Translations under genes and position numbers: made by a program
The notes under the pieces: generated by a model
What the model was told of the DNA's origin: nothing
The model's database searches: none
Seen by the model: the letters and a program-made list of their open reading frames with translations, nothing else
Assembly: GCA_030272155.1 (NCBI GenBank)
Contig: CP126195.1
Location: forward strand, 1,054,001 to 1,118,000
DNA: 64,000 bases
Source: Tetradesmus obliquus
Taxonomy: Eukaryota > Chlorophyta > Chlorophyceae > Sphaeropleales > Scenedesmaceae
Direction of reading: 5' to 3'
Shown here: in pieces, positions 60,355 to 64,000 of the stretch
How positions within the stretch are numbered: the stretch's first letter is position 1
Layout: the number at the start of each line of letters is the position of its first letter

Positions 60355-61934
60355 CACAGCGGCGTCAGCCATGCATCGTTACAAAGCCGATGCTGGCCAA
60401 AGTGATCAAGGCAGGGGCCAGGCCTATCTTGACCCAGAATAGGTTAAAATGCAACCTGGGGTCGCCGCTCGCTGCTGCTCCAAATAGCAGTCGACGCCCC
60501 AGTCACATGCGGCTGCTGCTTGCTACACCCCTCACCTCTGCTGGGAACAGCGCTGGGAACAGGGCTGAGCGCGTGCTGCACAGCTGCCTGACCTTGATGA
60601 ATGTGGGCCTCATGCCAACCCAATGAATGAAACATGGACCAGCATTGCTTGAAGGTGCGCAGTTATGCTTTTACCATGCTTAGAATCGTCCTATGTACAT
60701 GGCAACCATACTACATGAAGACTGTGGCTACCTCTGCTGGAAACAGACCTAAGCGCGTGGTGCAGAGCTGCTCAACTCAGGCAAGGCGCCACATCTCAGT
60801 GCCACCTCGGGTCACAAAGCATTGCTGTGCTCACCTCTGCTGGGAACAGGTCAGAGCGCGTGCTGCAGAGCTGCCCAACCTTGATGAAGGTGGGCCCCAG
60901 GTTGAGGATGGAGTCCAGCAGGTAGCTGGCAAGGCTGCGTGCACGCGCTGAGCGCTTCTCATCTGCAAGCAAACGGCACTCAGTATGTCAGTGTGACAAA
61001 CCGCTGGCAAGCGTGTGCAAGGCTATACAATCCATGACACCATGCAGCAGCTTGCAGTCATAGTTGCAACCAGCGTCACCAGCCGCTTGCACAACAAGCC
61101 AGGTGATTATGCACCAAAACAGTAGCACCACGGCTAAGTAACACATATAACATGATATATTCAACAAATAACATCCTCGAACCTGTGAAGCCGCCTGGGT
61201 AGCTCCACTTCTGCTCCAGCAGCCACAGGCGCGTCCTGAACACTGCAAAGAACACCCATGTGTCGGTGTTGCGCTGCGTCACGTTGTAACTGTCCTGCGC
61301 CCACTTGAAATCTACGTCGGTGGGGAAGTCTTGCTGCAGGCAGGTGACAACAATGACAAGCAACAGAGCAGCAAAGCACGGCAGGCAGCAGCCACAGCAC
61401 GCAGTGCGGCAGGTGTGTGAGTAAGTGGGCAGGCATGGAGGGAAAGGTGGGATGCAGAAAGCGATATGTACCCAACTGCCCACATGCTGACACTGCTCAA
61501 GTTGCACACGTGCACGTGACATATAAATGCGATAGCTGAGATGGGGCTGCTGCAGCTTTGAACTCTGACGTGTCAGCCAGTGTTTGTTCCTGTGCAGACA
61601 CTGACGAGGGAAGTCAGCTGCTCACCTGGCTGCTCTCAGCCATCATGGTTGCTAGCCGGTCCCTAGAAGAAGCAGAAGATAGGCTGCTTGCGGCGCCTGC
61701 TGCTGCTGTCTGCACAACGGTCAGTGTTGGTACGTTGCGCCGAGCCACCACCAAACCAGTGCTGCTGCTGCTGCCATTGCTGCTGCTGTATGAAGTGCTG
61801 GTGTTGCCGCTGCTTCTGCTTTCCGCATCAAATCGGCTGTCACGCGTGCTTGTTGTGCCATTCCTGCTGCTGCTGCTGCCGTCTGTGCTGCTGAGTGGAC
61901 TGTTTACTGTTGAAGGTGCCCCCAGCGGCCGCAT
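55611..61934 (-). CDS. ABC1/UbiB atypical kinase, plastid ABC1K7/ABC1K8-like
   Basis: Atypical kinase of the ABC1K family; plant relatives act at chloroplast membranes in lipid, iron and stress homeostasis. Exons: 61934-61626, 61333-61183, 60962-60835, 60290-60189, 59535-59338, 58907-58736, 57926-57835, 57404-57303, 57107-57055, 56869-56728, 56371-56141, 55940-55611; the sum is 669 residues in one frame. Family marks in order: [36 protein letters not shown] (KxGQ), [12 protein letters not shown] (Ala-rich loop), [38 protein letters not shown] and [28 protein letters not shown], then [14 protein letters not shown]. Two hydrophobic segments lie near the end. The Ser/Thr-rich start fits a plastid transit peptide. 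An acceptor at 61967 leaves a further 5' exon possible. Many introns hold exon-edge copies. Confidence 0.95.
56600..56780 (-). repeat. Duplicated end of ABC1K exon 56869-56728
   Basis: The segment coding [14 protein letters not shown] with its GTGAGC donor occurs at 56775-56722 (real) and 56662-56605. Confidence 0.95.
57720..58080 (-). repeat. Copies of both edges of ABC1K exon 57926-57835
   Basis: The end (TEAYLMQ plus GTGAGG) is copied near 57765-57722; the start (VKITD with acceptor) is copied near 58075-58030. Confidence 0.9.
58225..59035 (-). repeat. Three copies of the end and two of the start of ABC1K exon 58907-58736
   Basis: The segment coding [17 protein letters not shown] occurs at about 58790-58736 (real), 58533-58478 and 58292-58235. 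The exon start ([10 protein letters not shown]) is copied at about 59032-58990. Confidence 0.95.
59465..60015 (-). repeat. Three copies of the start of ABC1K exon 59535-59338
   Basis: Acceptor plus [20 protein letters not shown] and [11 protein letters not shown] coding occurs at 59535 (real), about 59776-59690 and 60010-59925. The intervening spacers are themselves near-identical (about 59580-59690 and 59805-59925), so the unit of about 240 bp was copied recently. Confidence 0.95.
60291..60352 (-). repeat. (CTG)n tract at a 3' splice site
   Basis: About 20 triplets, CTG in the gene sense, run straight into the acceptor of ABC1K exon 60290-60189. Confidence 0.95.
60525..60905 (-). repeat. 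Three copies of the end of ABC1K exon 60962-60835
   Basis: The segment coding [15 protein letters not shown] with its donor occurs at 60890-60829 (real), about 60785-60727 and 60610-60532. Confidence 0.9.
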
Positions 61935-61966
61935 TACTACTGGCCTGGGTCCCCTGGGTGGGCCTG

Positions 61967-63080
61967 CAGCAACACCAGCAGCACCAGCAGGAGCAGCAGC
62001 AACACAGCACGATGTTAGATGTGCAGCTGCTCAAGCAGGACGTAGCAGCAGAGAGGCCGCACCATACCGCAGTCTGTGTGCCATGCACTGCATTGCTGTG
62101 TGCCATGCACTGCATTGCTGGTCAGTAAGCTTGCACCATGACGGCAGCGATGTGTGAAAATCTGAATTAATTGTTCCAGTAACTTGCTGTCCAGGAAACC
62201 AGAAAACGCCCCCAGTTGAAAGGTCTTGCAGGCCCTGACAGGCCTCACACGCTGTGGCTGAGACAGTGACGGCATCCCAAGCGCTGATGTACAACTGCTG
62301 CCAGCTTGAAGCACATGCAACGCGCTGATTCGAAGCTCTTAGTATCCGCGGTGCTTGAGATAGCTTTGGCTTGCTGTCAGCACACAATTGCTGCAACTCA
62401 CTGTCTGTTGATGCTGCTGATGTTTTCACCACACGCTTTGACCCCGCCAAGCCATGAAGGCCCGGCCTGCAAGACATGTAGCCACCCGTGTACGTTAGTT
62501 CTTACTATTTGTCATCCGAACCACTGGTGATCGCCTGCATGCTGGGATTGGCCCACTCACTTGAGGTGAAGCGCTACCATTTTCAGCTGGCCTCACAGTA
62601 TATGTAATCACTCCACTGAGACGTTATAACACTTTATCCGAGTCAGATACGTCAACACCGCAAGGAGAGGAGACCTATCGGCAAGACACGCACCCACTCA
62701 CGCAAATACACACACTCTGTCACCCGGCCGAACGGTCGCCTGAGCATTTAAAACAAACGATTTAACAAAAGCACAACTCTTCACGCTGAACATTGAACGA
62801 GCCTGTTCGTCACCGACCTGAAGCAAGCCAAATAACACTGTGCGCCCCTGATGAACATACTGTTGCATCAAGACCGCCCATGTGTGTCTTTGGATACTTC
62901 ATGGGGTATAAGTGGGCAATGAGGCTTGTATGCGTGACGACCGAAGTTCACACACACGGGCTTGATCAGAAGAGATTGCTATTACCAGACCTGATTGGTT
63001 GATGGTGTAACACACGGACTGAGGCTATGGCTATTGTGCAAGCAACGGCCCCTCCGGGCTGCATGTAAGCCAAGAGTGCC
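61967..63080. promoter_or_regulatory. Divergent intergenic region between ABC1K and secreted-protein genes
   Basis: A minus-strand open stretch at 62477-62160 begins just after an acceptor-like CTTGCAG and might be a 5' exon of the kinase gene, but no good donor joins it. The TATA-like word TATAAGTG near 62906, about 175 bp before the ATG at 63081, could serve the plus-strand gene. Confidence 0.4.
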
Positions 63081-64000
63081 ATGGCCTTCTGGTGCCTGCT
63101 GTGGTTTCTTGTGCTCTGCAGCAGCGCACGATGCGCGCCACCGCCAGATGCTACTTTTGTGAGCACGTCAGCACAGCTGAGGCAGGCACTGCTTGCGCCA
63201 GGCGTGTCTACTGTCGTGCTGAGCAGGCAGCTGCTGCTTGACCCTCAGCAGTTCGAGCCTTTGGCAGTTGCTCGGCCTGTCACAATCACATCCAGCAATG
63301 GACACACCATTCTGGGCTTTGGCAGCGCAAGTGAGCCGCTCATCAACGTGGCAGCAGGCGGCAAGCTGGTTTTGCAAGGCCTAACGCTCGCAGGCTTCTA
63401 CCCTGCTGAACCGTTGCCTTACACAACAGCTACCAGCATGATGCCACTCTCAGCTGTCAACGTAAGCAGCAGCGGAGCCTCCTTGTCAGTGACCAGCTGC
63501 ACGTTTCTGGCGGTTGGGGCAGCAGCAAAGTTCACAGCAACCATGCCCTTTTGGCAGCTGGCCTGGCAAGAGATCAGCCTTGCAGGAAGCAGCACCAGGG
63601 CACAGCAGCAGCAGCAGCAGGCCACAGCAGTAGCCAGCAGTGGAAGCGGGGCAGGAGTATCGGCAGCGGAGCGCAGCCTTGTAGGCAGTGCTGCAGATGC
63701 ACAGCAGCGGGTGGTGGAGCTGCCTTCCATGCAGCGCAGCTTTTACGGCGGCAACAGCAGCACCAGCTTGCAGGACAGTATCATAGCACTGGACCCCAGC
63801 AGCTGCTACGATGGCAGTAGCGCACTTGCCTGGAACAGCCCCAGCTTGCTGGCAGCACTGCAGGGTGATGCTGCAGGAAGTTTTGCAGGAAGCCTTGCAG
63901 GAAACAGCAGCAGCAGCAGCAGCAGCGTGCTTGTGTTCACAGACATTGCACTGGATCCAGCATTCTTCACGCAGCTGCGCGGAGTGCCGATCTCCAGTGT
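63081..64000 (+). CDS. Secreted or surface protein, 5' part (open at right edge)
   Basis: An uninterrupted frame from ATG 63081 runs off the window (306 codons). The first 20 residues form a signal peptide (MAFWCLLWFLVLCSSARCAP). The next 100 or so read like a right-handed beta-helix ladder: short strands such as TVVLSRQLLL, PVTITSSNGHTILGFG, GKLVLQGLTLAGF and LSVTSCTF, as in pectin-lyase-fold proteins. A Gln/Ala insertion follows, then repeated AGSFAGSLAGN and Ser runs. Probably exported to the wall or surface, with several N-glycosylation-type sequons. No catalytic motif is visible in the part present, so I do not assign an enzyme. Confidence 0.8.
   Translation, partial: MAFWCLLWFLVLCSSARCAPPPDATFVSTSAQLRQALLAPGVSTVVLSRQLLLDPQQFEPLAVARPVTITSSNGHTILGFGSASEPLINVAAGGKLVLQGLTLAGFYPAEPLPYTTATSMMPLSAVNVSSSGASLSVTSCTFLAVGAAAKFTATMPFWQLAWQEISLAGSSTRAQQQQQQATAVASSGSGAGVSAAERSLVGSAADAQQRVVELPSMQRSFYGGNSSTSLQDSIIALDPSSCYDGSSALAWNSPSLLAALQGDAAGSFAGSLAGNSSSSSSSVLVFTDIALDPAFFTQLRGVPISS

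Noticed and set aside
987-60905. Arrays as simple assembly duplication
   Set aside because: Most copies differ by many substitutions and small indels, and truncation points differ. Only a few (59580-60010, 38545-38712) are similar enough to keep this doubt.
62160-62477. Minus-strand open stretch as N-terminal exon of the kinase
   Set aside because: It starts at an acceptor-like site but has no convincing donor, and the ABC1K model is complete from 61934; left unassigned.
1-64000. Retroelements, DNA transposons or virus-derived genes
   Set aside because: No reverse transcriptase, integrase, transposase or capsid-like motif, no long terminal repeats or paired terminal inverted repeats were recognised.

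Overview
The window looks like nuclear DNA of a green alga. The genes are split by many small to medium GT-AG introns, Ala/Gln/Ser homopolymers coded by CAG/GCA runs are everywhere, GC is moderate, and plastid-type, septin-type and condensin genes occur together. A chlorophycean alga of the Scenedesmaceae/Selenastraceae kind is my inference; no marker gene here fixes the species. I saw no tRNA, rRNA, CRISPR array, transposase or reverse transcriptase.

Layout from left to right: the 3' two-thirds of a DExH-box RNA helicase (+, 218-9017); a septin-like GTPase (-, 12324-9651); a MYND zinc-finger protein (-, about 16920-13140); a BTB-like protein (-, 19919-18513) followed by decayed tandem copies of its last exon; condensin subunit CAP-H (+, 20584-26754, 863 residues); an HSL-type alpha/beta hydrolase (-, 33452-27873); an RMD1/YagE (DUF155) membrane protein (-, 41025-34810, 441 residues); a multipass membrane protein (-, 43234-41693); three tandem relatives of a membrane-plus-RING family (-, 45996-44434, 50245-46702 and 54752-51179); a plastid-type ABC1 atypical kinase (-, 61934-55611, 669 residues); and the 5' end of a secreted protein gene (+, 63081 to the right edge). 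For the helicase, septin, CAP-H, DUF155, ABC1K, BTB and second RING genes the exons I chose keep one reading frame throughout and sum to whole codons, which supports the models.

The outstanding feature is architectural. In almost every intron-rich gene, the terminal 20-80 bases of an exon, with its splice site and some adjoining intron, have been copied in tandem into the neighbouring intron, two to six times, with visible divergence. One copy is joined to the rest of the exon; the others lie in the intron as exon-edge ghosts. A second regularity is a sense-strand (CTG)n run directly before many 3' splice sites. The third notable item is the tandem family of multipass membrane proteins carrying a variant RING finger at the C-terminus. 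The genes share no obvious pathway; they are a mix of housekeeping functions (RNA helicase, chromosome condensation, plastid kinase, lipid hydrolase) and lineage-restricted proteins.
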